Shown one piece after another: positions 1 to 7,488 of a stretch of DNA of 64,000 bases (position 1 is the first letter of the stretch; every line of letters begins with the position of its first letter). The position numbers and the translations under genes are program-made. Below the pieces are notes generated by a model. That model was not told the origin of the DNA and did not search any database. It saw only the letters and a program-made list of their open reading frames with translations. This stretch comes from an uncultured Draconibacterium sp. (lineage in GTDB: Bacteria; Bacteroidota; Bacteroidia; Bacteroidales; Prolixibacteraceae): positions 62,001 through 126,000 of the forward strand of contig NZ_CAJXTC010000011.1 in assembly GCF_913060805.1 (NCBI RefSeq), written 5' to 3'.

Positions 1-2490
1 GGTCTTTTGGCTGGCTTTATTTTCGGTAATATAGGGCAGTGCGCGCAATGAATTATAATGGCGGGTAATGTCGTTGTGCTCATTAACGCCTGGTTGATGC
101 ATATGCCAGGAACCATTGTCGTAAATTACGGTTTTAAACAGTAAAGGAGAGCTGAAAAACAAAGCGTTATATCGCAGTATTTCAACACCAATATTTCGTG
201 TCTGACCTATGTTTAGTACCTTTTTTAACGGGTTCCAATTATCGCTCCATATCGGGATGTAACGATCGTAAGTCCTTTTGTCGATTTTGCAGTAAGGCAA
301 ATCGCTGCAAGTGTAAAAATATCCGCTTCCTTGTGCTTTGTCGCGTAAAGTTTCCGCAGCCTTAGTCATTTTTTCACCCAGTGTGTGGTCCTTATCCTTA
401 TCCAAAAGTAAGGGCTCAAATTCATATCCTCCAATCAGTCCGGGCATCGATCCTCCGGTGTAATTTGTTGATGCAACCGTGTTGGGATAATAGGTAAAAC
501 CAGCGAAATTTTCTTTGTTTGCCCGGTTTTCATCCAGATAACGCTGAAAGAACCATCCTTCAATCATATCCAGCATGATAACAACAACATTTTCCTGATC
601 TTTCGAAAGAGTAATGTTATGATCTGAAACATCAATACTTTTTGCCTGGCTTACGATTCTGTCTCCTTCATTAACACGACTTAAATCTGCCGCGTTTAGC
701 GCGAATATTGCCTGCCCAATGACGATTACGTTCAAAAGCACCAGAAAAATATTTACGCTTTTGAGCTTATTTCTCCGATAGAAGAAACGGACTAAAAAAT
801 AAAGTCCAACAATGGCAAATGCCTCGGTTATATATTCTAAGTACGGTGTATCTAATTCGCTGCTTCTGGAGTAATTCAGTCCTTGAAGCGTTCCGACATT
901 TAAAGGGATAATAGCACTGTGGATAACGCTTATTAACACCAATAATACAGAAATAACAGAGAACCATACACGAAGGCGTTTGGGCGAAATCCAATAGATA
1001 AACAGTAAGGCCAAAATAATCTGGACCATTAAAACCAATCCGCTGTTAATTATTGAATCTGTTCCAAATCGGAAAGCTTCAGGGTAAGATGAAAAGGTAA
1101 CCAGCGGATTCCAGACAAGGATAAATCCGGATAAGAAAACAATACTGAGCACAAAGGAAATAAATCCCGGCTTGTGGTTAATTTTTGATTTCCAATTCAG
1201 CGTAAACGGCACGATTATAAATACGAATAATAAGCCAAACAGAGCAACATCCTGCATTTTTGAACCGCTTTTGTTTTTCGCGATGTTCAGGAATTCAAGG
1301 ATGTGGGTATTTTCTAACGAAAGAAAATGATAAACCTGAACGATTAGGCAGATCAATAATACCAGGTGGAAAAAGTGTTTAAACTTTATGCTTGAAAGTA
1401 GCTTCGTTTTAACCAGGCAAGCGATCTGAAGGATAATCGAAAGAACCAGGGACATTATTGCAAGGTCTTCATTTACACCTTCGTAATTGTACAGTGATGC
1501 CAGGTATAAATAAACCGACACAAACAATAGCGATATTATAACTGCGGGAGAAGTTTTTTCTATTCCTTTTTTTATAACCGAATTATACAAATTCAGTACA
1601 CCAATAAGTAGTGAAATTACCAGTGCCGCAATTATACGTTCTGCTATTTTAACGAGAATAGTTATCTCTTTTCCAATTATTGTTACATCGAATAGTTGTA
1701 TTACCACGAACGACAGCACCGCTATTGAAAGGTAGCTTTGCCAGTGTTTAGATAACTCCTTTTCCAGTTTTTTGCGAAATACAGAATACCATCCGTCCTG
1801 AATACCATTTTCATTCGTTTCAACCGGCTCAGGTATATTTGGATTAAACACTTCCCTGTTGGTTATGAATAGGCGTAAAAATGCAAACACATTGTTCATG
1901 GTCCAGTACAGTACCAAGCCGGAAGGAAGATTGAACAGCAGTACTAAAAATATACCGGCTACCACAATCATTTGTTTCCGCTCCGATTTGTTGCCATTGC
2001 GGGTATAAAACCAGGCAGTGAGCAAATTAACACCTGTCATCAGTATGGGCAGAATATTAACTACTCCGAGCAGGTGATCGGGTTTCGACAGATCGGATAG
2101 CGGCCCGAATGAAACACCTCGAATCGCCTCGAGGGTATCGAGGTATTTGTAAGCGGCAATAAAAAATGGAATCTGCACCAGCAAGCTCAGAATTGGCACA
2201 AGCGCTTTGAACTGGCTGTATCCGAATTGCCGGTTTAGTGTTTTCAGATAGTAATAACGCTCCTGCCCAGTGTACACCTGTTTAATTTCCTTCACCAAAG
2301 GCTGCATACGCTTTTTTACAACTTCATCGCGCTTTTTGGCCTTTTCAATATAAATGAATATCGGAAGTAGTAATAAAGAAATAGCAAAACTTAGCAGTAC
2401 TATGGATAAACCGTAGTTGCCTGTAAATTTATAACCGGCTTCGAAAATGGTGCGTATTATGTATACAAATGGTGATAATATTGAATTCAT
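1..2490 (-). CDS. YidC/Oxa1-like domain fused to alkaline-phosphatase-superfamily transferase (partial, 3' end outside window)
   Basis: The frame opens with ATG at 2490 and stays open for 830 codons to the window edge, so the C-terminus is missing. Residues about 20-210 read as a YidC/Oxa1 insertase core: a basic cytosolic loop (KKRMQPLVKEIKQVY) followed by LVQIPFFIAAY and a FNLPSGLVLYW segment. The large periplasmic P1 domain of normal Bacteroidota YidC is absent. About ten further hydrophobic segments follow (roughly 250-620). From about 635 the protein resembles sulfatase/LtaS/EptA-type enzymes: Asp641 in VVVIMLDM and Thr678 in NYTGGSMPGLIGG sit where the metal-binding acid and nucleophilic Thr of phosphoglycerol or phosphoethanolamine transferases lie. 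It is last in the phosphonate operon, 33 bp after the glycerophosphotransferase gene. I infer a role in moving or attaching the phosphonate group at the membrane. The domain calls are good; the function is not established. Confidence 0.8.
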   Translation of the reverse strand, partial: MNSILSPFVYIIRTIFEAGYKFTGNYGLSIVLLSFAISLLLLPIFIYIEKAKKRDEVVKKRMQPLVKEIKQVYTGQERYYYLKTLNRQFGYSQFKALVPILSLLVQIPFFIAAYKYLDTLEAIRGVSFGPLSDLSKPDHLLGVVNILPILMTGVNLLTAWFYTRNGNKSERKQMIVVAGIFLVLLFNLPSGLVLYWTMNNVFAFLRLFITNREVFNPNIPEPVETNENGIQDGWYSVFRKKLEKELSKHWQSYLSIAVLSFVVIQLFDVTIIGKEITILVKIAERIIAALVISLLIGVLNLYNSVIKKGIEKTSPAVIISLLFVSVYLYLASLYNYEGVNEDLAIMSLVLSIILQIACLVKTKLLSSIKFKHFFHLVLLICLIVQVYHFLSLENTHILEFLNIAKNKSGSKMQDVALFGLLFVFIIVPFTLNWKSKINHKPGFISFVLSIVFLSGFILVWNPLVTFSSYPEAFRFGTDSIINSGLVLMVQIILALLFIYWISPKRLRVWFSVISVLLVLISVIHSAIIPLNVGTLQGLNYSRSSELDTPYLEYITEAFAIVGLYFLVRFFYRRNKLKSVNIFLVLLNVIVIGQAIFALNAADLSRVNEGDRIVSQAKSIDVSDHNITLSKDQENVVVIMLDMIEGWFFQRYLDENRANKENFAGFTYYPNTVASTNYTGGSMPGLIGGYEFEPLLLDKDKDHTLGEKMTKAAETLRDKAQGSGYFYTCSDLPYCKIDKRTYDRYIPIWSDNWNPLKKVLNIGQTRNIGVEILRYNALFFSSPLLFKTVIYDNGSWHMHQPGVNEHNDITRHYNSLRALPYITENKASQKT

Positions 2491-2523
2491 AAAATTGATT
2501 CAGCTATTCAGTGTTGCCGGGTG

Positions 2524-3747
2524 TTATTTATTTACGATGTCTATTATCTGATTTGCCACAGTTTCGCCAGCTTTGCCAAAATTATATACCGATTCATCCC
2601 TCAAGGTTTCCAGCGCATTTACACTCGGATTCTCAATGGTTTCAGTAACAATTGCACCAATATTATCAATATCATTTTCATCGAAATTTTTACCCAAACG
2701 AGGTCGCTCGCGCATTTCCCACATTTCATAATCAAGCTCGCTTCCTTCGAATCCTAACATTGCATCGGCCTCGGTTTTTAGCAGCATAACGGGCTTTGCA
2801 TACAAAAATGCGTAATCCCAGATAACGCCTGACAGGTCACTTATCATTACACTCGATTTTTCCATGCTTTCATTGGCCAGCGGATTTCTGTCTACTGAAA
2901 AGCGTGGCTCGTTTTCAAAATGTTTCTCAATTTCTCCAATCACCTCAGGGAAGCTCACGTAACTTTGAGGATGAGGACGAAGAATTACATCGAAGTTGGT
3001 ATCCTTTAGCAGGTTCTCGAAAAATCGTACTCCAAAACGGTTCAGTATTGAATATTCTTTCCAGGTGGGAGCTACCAAAACTATTTTGTTGTCAAGCTTA
3101 GGAAATCCGTTTTTTTTGTTGTGTTCCAGCATTACATCGTAATACGTGAGCCCCGACTTTAGCAACAGTTTTTTATCGGTTCCTCTTTTTTCTTCCAATT
3201 TCCGGATCCCTTCAATTTGATGATATCCCGAACAAAAAACGGAGTCGAAATAATCAAATGCAAATTTACGATACGAAAAGATGTCGATAGGAGCATGAAC
3301 GATGTGTCCGTAATGACCAACTTTTTTCGAGCGGCGTATCATCATAACATCCAGTTGAGGTGTAGTCATTCCCACAAATTTTGCCTCAAGTTTATTTAGG
3401 TATACTGATGTCATGGTAAGGTTTCCAATATATTTCGCCTTCATCAACTGTGATTCGTACGATAAACCGGGATCGTTTTCATCGGAGGTGAGGTAGCCGC
3501 ATTGTACGTTTTTCTTTTCCAGCGCTTTAATTACGGGTAAAAACACATTCCAGTATTGTGTCCCCTCAGAATAGAACAAAATATCATGTCCTTCAAAATC
3601 GTAATTGTTCTTAAAACCTTTTCCTTTTACAAAGTTTAGTACGCGGTAAAAGGAGCCTTTTAAAGTGAACGCCAACGTTGCTCCGATGGCAATAAAAATA
3701 TAGAGTAAGGCACTTGTTGATGCAGGATCGATATATAAAAGAATCAT
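2524..3747 (-). CDS. CDP-glycerol glycerophosphotransferase-like (TagB/TagF family) protein
   Basis: The 407-residue protein starts with one N-terminal membrane segment (about 10-32) and continues as a soluble GT-B-like domain. RPHPQ (about 265) and SDLSGVIWDYAF (about 310-321) are hallmark motifs of the teichoic-acid glycerophosphotransferase family (TagB/TagF), which moves a polyol phosphate from a CDP carrier to an acceptor. The genes just upstream should make a CMP-activated phosphonate, so the inferred job is transfer of hydroxyethylphosphonate from a CMP ester to a glycan or lipid rather than teichoic acid synthesis, for which no other gene is present. It begins 9 bp after the alcohol dehydrogenase gene and is clearly in the same operon. 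Family assignment is strong; substrate is inferred from context. Confidence 0.85.
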   Translation of the reverse strand: MILLYIDPASTSALLYIFIAIGATLAFTLKGSFYRVLNFVKGKGFKNNYDFEGHDILFYSEGTQYWNVFLPVIKALEKKNVQCGYLTSDENDPGLSYESQLMKAKYIGNLTMTSVYLNKLEAKFVGMTTPQLDVMMIRRSKKVGHYGHIVHAPIDIFSYRKFAFDYFDSVFCSGYHQIEGIRKLEEKRGTDKKLLLKSGLTYYDVMLEHNKKNGFPKLDNKIVLVAPTWKEYSILNRFGVRFFENLLKDTNFDVILRPHPQSYVSFPEVIGEIEKHFENEPRFSVDRNPLANESMEKSSVMISDLSGVIWDYAFLYAKPVMLLKTEADAMLGFEGSELDYEMWEMRERPRLGKNFDENDIDNIGAIVTETIENPSVNALETLRDESVYNFGKAGETVANQIIDIVNK

Positions 3748-3756
3748 AAGCAGTGT

Positions 3757-4878
3757 TTAAATGGTGCTGTTAATAAATTGAGCAATAGCTTCGTTGGTTA
3801 CTCTTCGCGGATTGTTGCCAAGCCGCTGTGTATTTACATTATTAATTATGATAGAACGGTCGAAATTGTTGATTAGTCTTGATATGGAAGTTTCGATACC
3901 AATTTGAGCGAAAAATTCGAGCAGATCAGTTTTTGCATGAACGCTGTCTGTTTTGAATGACTCAAAAAACAGCTCAATGCGTTGGCGCACTGCGTCTGCT
4001 CCTCGTTTGTCCATACAATCTAGATTGCCTACTGAATAATTAAACTCTGTAAAAAAAGGCAGGCTCAGCGCAACAGCATGGCCATGCGCAATGCCGTAAT
4101 AACTGGTAAAAGCATAGGAAAGTGCATGCGGCGCTGTTGTTCGTGTAATATTTATGGCTTTCCCGGCCAGGTAAGCAGCTGTTTGCATTGCAGCTTTGGC
4201 TTCTTCCGAATTTTCATTTACTGCTGTTGGCAGGTAATTATGTACTAACGAAATAGCTTCTTCTGCAAAGGCATTTGATTCCTCAGTTGCATTTACACAC
4301 CAAAGTGCTTCTACGGCCTGACATAATGCATCGAGACCGGTACATGCTGTTAAATACGACGGAGCAGTCATCGAAAATTTGGGATCGAGGTAAACATATT
4401 CCGGATAAATATATTCCGATGAGATTGAATATTTCGTTTTTCCGATGTACATCACCGAAAATTGGGTGGCCTCCGCTCCGGTACCCGCCGTTGTTGGGAT
4501 GGCTAATAATGGAATTCCGGCTCCGGTAATTTGCTCTTCTCCGGTAATAACATTTTCCAGGTTGCACTTTTTATAAGCCAGTGCTTTCATCATTTTGGCA
4601 ATATCAATGGCTGTTCCACCTCCAATTGCAATAATTAATGAGAAGGTTTCGGAGTTTATAAGATCCAATCCTTTTTTTAGATCCTCGTATTTTGGATTGG
4701 GTTCAAAATCTGAAAATTCGGCAAAACCACTTCCAAGTAAATCCTTAATAAACGCTTCTGCACCGGAATCCTTGTACGAGCGTTTGGTATGCACCACACA
4801 AATCTGTTCCGGTTTATGCGTGGATAATAACTGCTTTAGTTCTGATATGTCGTTATTGCCAAATTTTACTTGCTGCAT
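3757..4878 (-). CDS. iron-containing alcohol dehydrogenase, probable phosphonoacetaldehyde reductase
   Basis: The 373-residue protein has the group III (iron-type) alcohol dehydrogenase signature: the nucleotide-binding GGGTAIDIAKMMK (about 87-99), PTTAGTGAEATQF (about 127-139), and the C-terminal His-rich metal region (PHALSYAF, then GIAHGHAVALSLPFF). Members of this family next to pepM and ppd reduce phosphonoacetaldehyde to 2-hydroxyethylphosphonate, as PhpC does in phosphinothricin biosynthesis. The gene begins 4 bp after ppd, so coupled translation is likely. No aminotransferase gene is nearby, which argues for a hydroxy- rather than an aminoethylphosphonate product. The substrate assignment is contextual. 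Confidence 0.85.
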   Translation of the reverse strand: MQQVKFGNNDISELKQLLSTHKPEQICVVHTKRSYKDSGAEAFIKDLLGSGFAEFSDFEPNPKYEDLKKGLDLINSETFSLIIAIGGGTAIDIAKMMKALAYKKCNLENVITGEEQITGAGIPLLAIPTTAGTGAEATQFSVMYIGKTKYSISSEYIYPEYVYLDPKFSMTAPSYLTACTGLDALCQAVEALWCVNATEESNAFAEEAISLVHNYLPTAVNENSEEAKAAMQTAAYLAGKAINITRTTAPHALSYAFTSYYGIAHGHAVALSLPFFTEFNYSVGNLDCMDKRGADAVRQRIELFFESFKTDSVHAKTDLLEFFAQIGIETSISRLINNFDRSIIINNVNTQRLGNNPRRVTNEAIAQFINSTI

Positions 4879-4882
4879 GGTT

Positions 4883-6013
4883 TTACTTTGATTTTAAATT
4901 TTGCATCAAAGCTTGCTTATTATCGACAGGTTTTACCGTTGGGCGGCCAAGGTCATCACGCGATCCCACTTTTGTTTTTATTTCAATAAGTGCGGGCCCC
5001 TCGGTTTTTCTCAAAGTTGTAAGAACTTCATCCAGAGCTTTGGCTGATGAAACAGAAACTGCCGCTTTGTAATTATTAGCTTCGGCAATTTTAACCACAT
5101 CAATGCTGTCGGCTACAGTTGGCTGTCCACCGACCGACTCGTGCGAACCATTATTAATGACGATATGAATGAAATTTTTGGGAGCTACTGCTCCGTTTAT
5201 TGCCATTGCTCCCATATGCATTAACAAAGCGCCATCGCCATCAATGCAAACTATCTGTCGTTCGGGTTTGGCAATTGCCATTCCAATGGCAATCTGGTTG
5301 GCATGTCCCATACAACCTACCGTCAGAAAATCTGAATCGTGTTTCTGCCCTAATGCTTCCCGTATTTCAAACAGCTCTCGCGATGTTTTGCCTGTTGTTG
5401 AAACTATAATTTCGTCGCCTGAAAGTTTTTCTACAATCTGTTTTATCGCCTCTTCGCGCATCAGCGAATAATTGCTCTCAATTTTCGTTTTGAGCTTATA
5501 TTTCTCAAATAATCCTTTTCGGATAACTAATGCGTAGGGCTGATTATTTTCTCTGATATTTGCAATGGCTTCATCAAACTGTTTTTTTGCTTCCCCGGCA
5601 TCCTCGCTAATTACCTGATAAGGAACTTCCAGTGTTTCGAGTAATTCTAAAGTTAAACGGCCTTGCGCAATATGCTGAGGTTCGTCTTTTTTCCCGGGTT
5701 CGCCGCGCCAGCCGATCAGCATTAACAGCGGAATATCATACACCTGTTTATTGGTAAGCGAAAGAAGAGGATTTACTGTGTTTCCTAAACCGGAGTTCTG
5801 CATATAAACCATCGGGATTGATCCCGAGGCCATATGGTAACCTGCTGCAAGTGCAATTGCATTTCCTTCGTTGGCAGCGATAATATGTTTTTCGGGCGAT
5901 GTATTATCGGTGATGTAAGCACAAATATCTTTTAGTAATGAATCGGGGACACCACTATAAAATTCGATGTTTGCATTTATCAGCCACTTATAAAATAGTT
6001 CCGGTTTTATCAT
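4883..6013 (-). CDS. ppd: phosphonopyruvate decarboxylase
   Basis: This 376-residue thiamine-diphosphate enzyme has the length of single-chain phosphonopyruvate decarboxylases. The N-terminal half carries the pyrimidine-binding domain with the expected catalytic glutamate in AANEGNAIALAAGYH (Glu49). The C-terminal half carries the pyrophosphate-binding motif GDGALLMHMGAM (259-270) ending at NNGSHESVGGQPT, typical of this family. It drives the pathway forward by irreversible loss of CO2 from phosphonopyruvate to give phosphonoacetaldehyde. It lies 56 bp downstream of the PEP mutase fusion and 4 bp upstream of the reductase gene. Related sulfopyruvate decarboxylases are the main alternative, but the adjacent PEP mutase settles the assignment. 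Confidence 0.93.
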   Translation of the reverse strand: MIKPELFYKWLINANIEFYSGVPDSLLKDICAYITDNTSPEKHIIAANEGNAIALAAGYHMASGSIPMVYMQNSGLGNTVNPLLSLTNKQVYDIPLLMLIGWRGEPGKKDEPQHIAQGRLTLELLETLEVPYQVISEDAGEAKKQFDEAIANIRENNQPYALVIRKGLFEKYKLKTKIESNYSLMREEAIKQIVEKLSGDEIIVSTTGKTSRELFEIREALGQKHDSDFLTVGCMGHANQIAIGMAIAKPERQIVCIDGDGALLMHMGAMAINGAVAPKNFIHIVINNGSHESVGGQPTVADSIDVVKIAEANNYKAAVSVSSAKALDEVLTTLRKTEGPALIEIKTKVGSRDDLGRPTVKPVDNKQALMQNLKSK

Positions 6014-6069
6014 TTCCGCCAGGTGTTTTTATCGTTCATTGTTTGTGTCATCAGTATTTTCCTATCGGG

Positions 6070-7371
6070 CTATTTTGTGCCGGGAATAAGTTCCAGGATT
6101 TCTTTAATCGACATGCACTTGTCGTTAATTTCCAGCGACCGCTCATGTGTAAGAATTCCTTTTGCAACATCCACCATTGCCGGATAAGCTGCTCGCAGGA
6201 GATGGTTGGCATAGATCACCACATTTACACCTGCATCCATAAGTTCCTGCTCAGTCATATGATTGTAGCTGGTAGGTACAGCCACCAGTGGTGCGCGTTT
6301 CTCAAACTTATTATAAGCTTCGCAGAATTTCAGGATTTCTTTACCATCTTTCTCCCGGCTGTGAATCATGATACCGTCTGCACCGGCTTCAATATATGCC
6401 TCCGCACGCGCAAGTGCATCTTCAATACCTTTGTTCAGTATCAGGCTCTCAATACGGGCAATAATCATAAAGTCTTTGGTAACCTGTGCTTTTTTTCCAG
6501 CCCGTATTTTAATACAAAAGTTCTCAATACTGTCCTGATTTTGAGCGATGTCAGTTCCGAAAAGCGAGTTCTTTTTTAAACCCGTTTTATCTTCGATAAT
6601 AATTGCAGATACACCTAAACGTTCTAATGAGCGAATGGTAAAAACAAAGTGCTCCGGAATTCCTCCTGTATCGCCATCATAAATAATGGGTTTGGTTGTA
6701 ACTTCTAAAATATCGTTCAAACCATGCAGTCGCGAAGTTACATCAACGGCTTCAATGTCGGGTTTTCCTTTTACCGTTGAATCCGTCAGACTGCTTAACC
6801 ACATGGCATCAAACTCACGCTTCTGCCCATTGACATCAACATTCGAATTCTCAACAATCAATCCGGTAAGGCCATTGTGCGCCTCCATTACTTTTACAAT
6901 TGGCTTTGCATAAATCAGGCGGCGTAATTTGCCCATCCGTACTTCAGGTGTTGTGCCGATTTCTTTGATGCTCTGATTTATCTGGGTAGATGAAATGCCC
7001 GGAGTATAAGGAACTTCGATAAGTTTTCCATCCCACTGCGCTAACGTGTCAATTACCTTTTGACGGGTTTTACTTTGAACGCCTTTTTTCCAGTCGTCAC
7101 CATGAACTACAAAATCCGGTTTGTATTTTTCCAGATTTCGGGTATAATCCAGCTCCTCCTGCGGAACAACCTGATCTACTCCTTTAATATTTTCGATAAC
7201 GATTTTACGCTGATCATATTTTAAGGTAGGAAGTCGTTTGTAACTTGCAATTGCTTTATCGGTTAGCAGACCAATAGTTACTTTGCCCAATTTGCTGGCT
7301 TCCTTTATAATATTTAAGTGGCCGGGGTGAATCAGATCTGCGCTCATCCCAACATATACCAATTTACTCAT
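6070..7371 (-). CDS. pepM: cytidylyltransferase-PEP mutase fusion (phosphonate biosynthesis)
   Basis: With the start set at 7371 the protein has 433 residues. Residues 1-135 form a TagD/GCT-like nucleotidyltransferase: HPGH at 15-18 and GISSTQI at 125-131 are its two signature motifs. Residues about 150-433 form a phosphoenolpyruvate mutase with DGDTGG (232-237) and the diagnostic [10 protein letters not shown] (260-269), which separates mutases from isocitrate lyase relatives. The mutase makes phosphonopyruvate from PEP; the transferase should activate the final phosphonate with CTP. A longer reading frame reaches back to 7434, but a consensus promoter lies inside it (7388-7417), so the internal ATG that begins [10 protein letters not shown] is preferred. 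It is the first gene of the operon. Confidence 0.94.
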   Translation of the reverse strand: MSKLVYVGMSADLIHPGHLNIIKEASKLGKVTIGLLTDKAIASYKRLPTLKYDQRKIVIENIKGVDQVVPQEELDYTRNLEKYKPDFVVHGDDWKKGVQSKTRQKVIDTLAQWDGKLIEVPYTPGISSTQINQSIKEIGTTPEVRMGKLRRLIYAKPIVKVMEAHNGLTGLIVENSNVDVNGQKREFDAMWLSSLTDSTVKGKPDIEAVDVTSRLHGLNDILEVTTKPIIYDGDTGGIPEHFVFTIRSLERLGVSAIIIEDKTGLKKNSLFGTDIAQNQDSIENFCIKIRAGKKAQVTKDFMIIARIESLILNKGIEDALARAEAYIEAGADGIMIHSREKDGKEILKFCEAYNKFEKRAPLVAVPTSYNHMTEQELMDAGVNVVIYANHLLRAAYPAMVDVAKGILTHERSLEINDKCMSIKEILELIPGTK

Positions 7372-7387
7372 TGAATTTGATTTTGTA

Positions 7388-7417
7388 CAAAAATACTTAA
7401 ATACTTGTTTTAAGCAA
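7388..7417 (-). promoter_or_regulatory. predicted promoter of the phosphonate operon
   Basis: Reading the minus strand, TATTTTTG (7395 to 7388) matches the Bacteroidota -7 consensus TAnnTTTG exactly, and a TTG at 7417-7415 sits 19 nt upstream as the -33 element. Transcription would begin near 7382, giving a leader of only about ten nucleotides before the ATG at 7371. Confidence 0.55.
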
Positions 7418-7488
7418 TTTGTACAGATGCTCATTTAGTTGGCTGAAATTTAGCCGGAAATTGAGGGTGCGAAAAAAGATTTTATGTT

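Noticed and set aside
1-2490. Housekeeping YidC insertase
   Set aside because: It lacks the large periplasmic domain, carries a transferase-like domain, and sits in a phosphonate operon rather than with the usual neighbours of yidC.
1-7371. 2-Aminoethylphosphonate biosynthesis
   Set aside because: No aminotransferase is in the cluster; an iron-type alcohol dehydrogenase occupies the branch point instead.
7372-7434. Upstream extension of the PEP mutase fusion by 21 residues
   Set aside because: A consensus promoter lies inside the extension and the conserved nucleotidyltransferase fold starts at the internal ATG.
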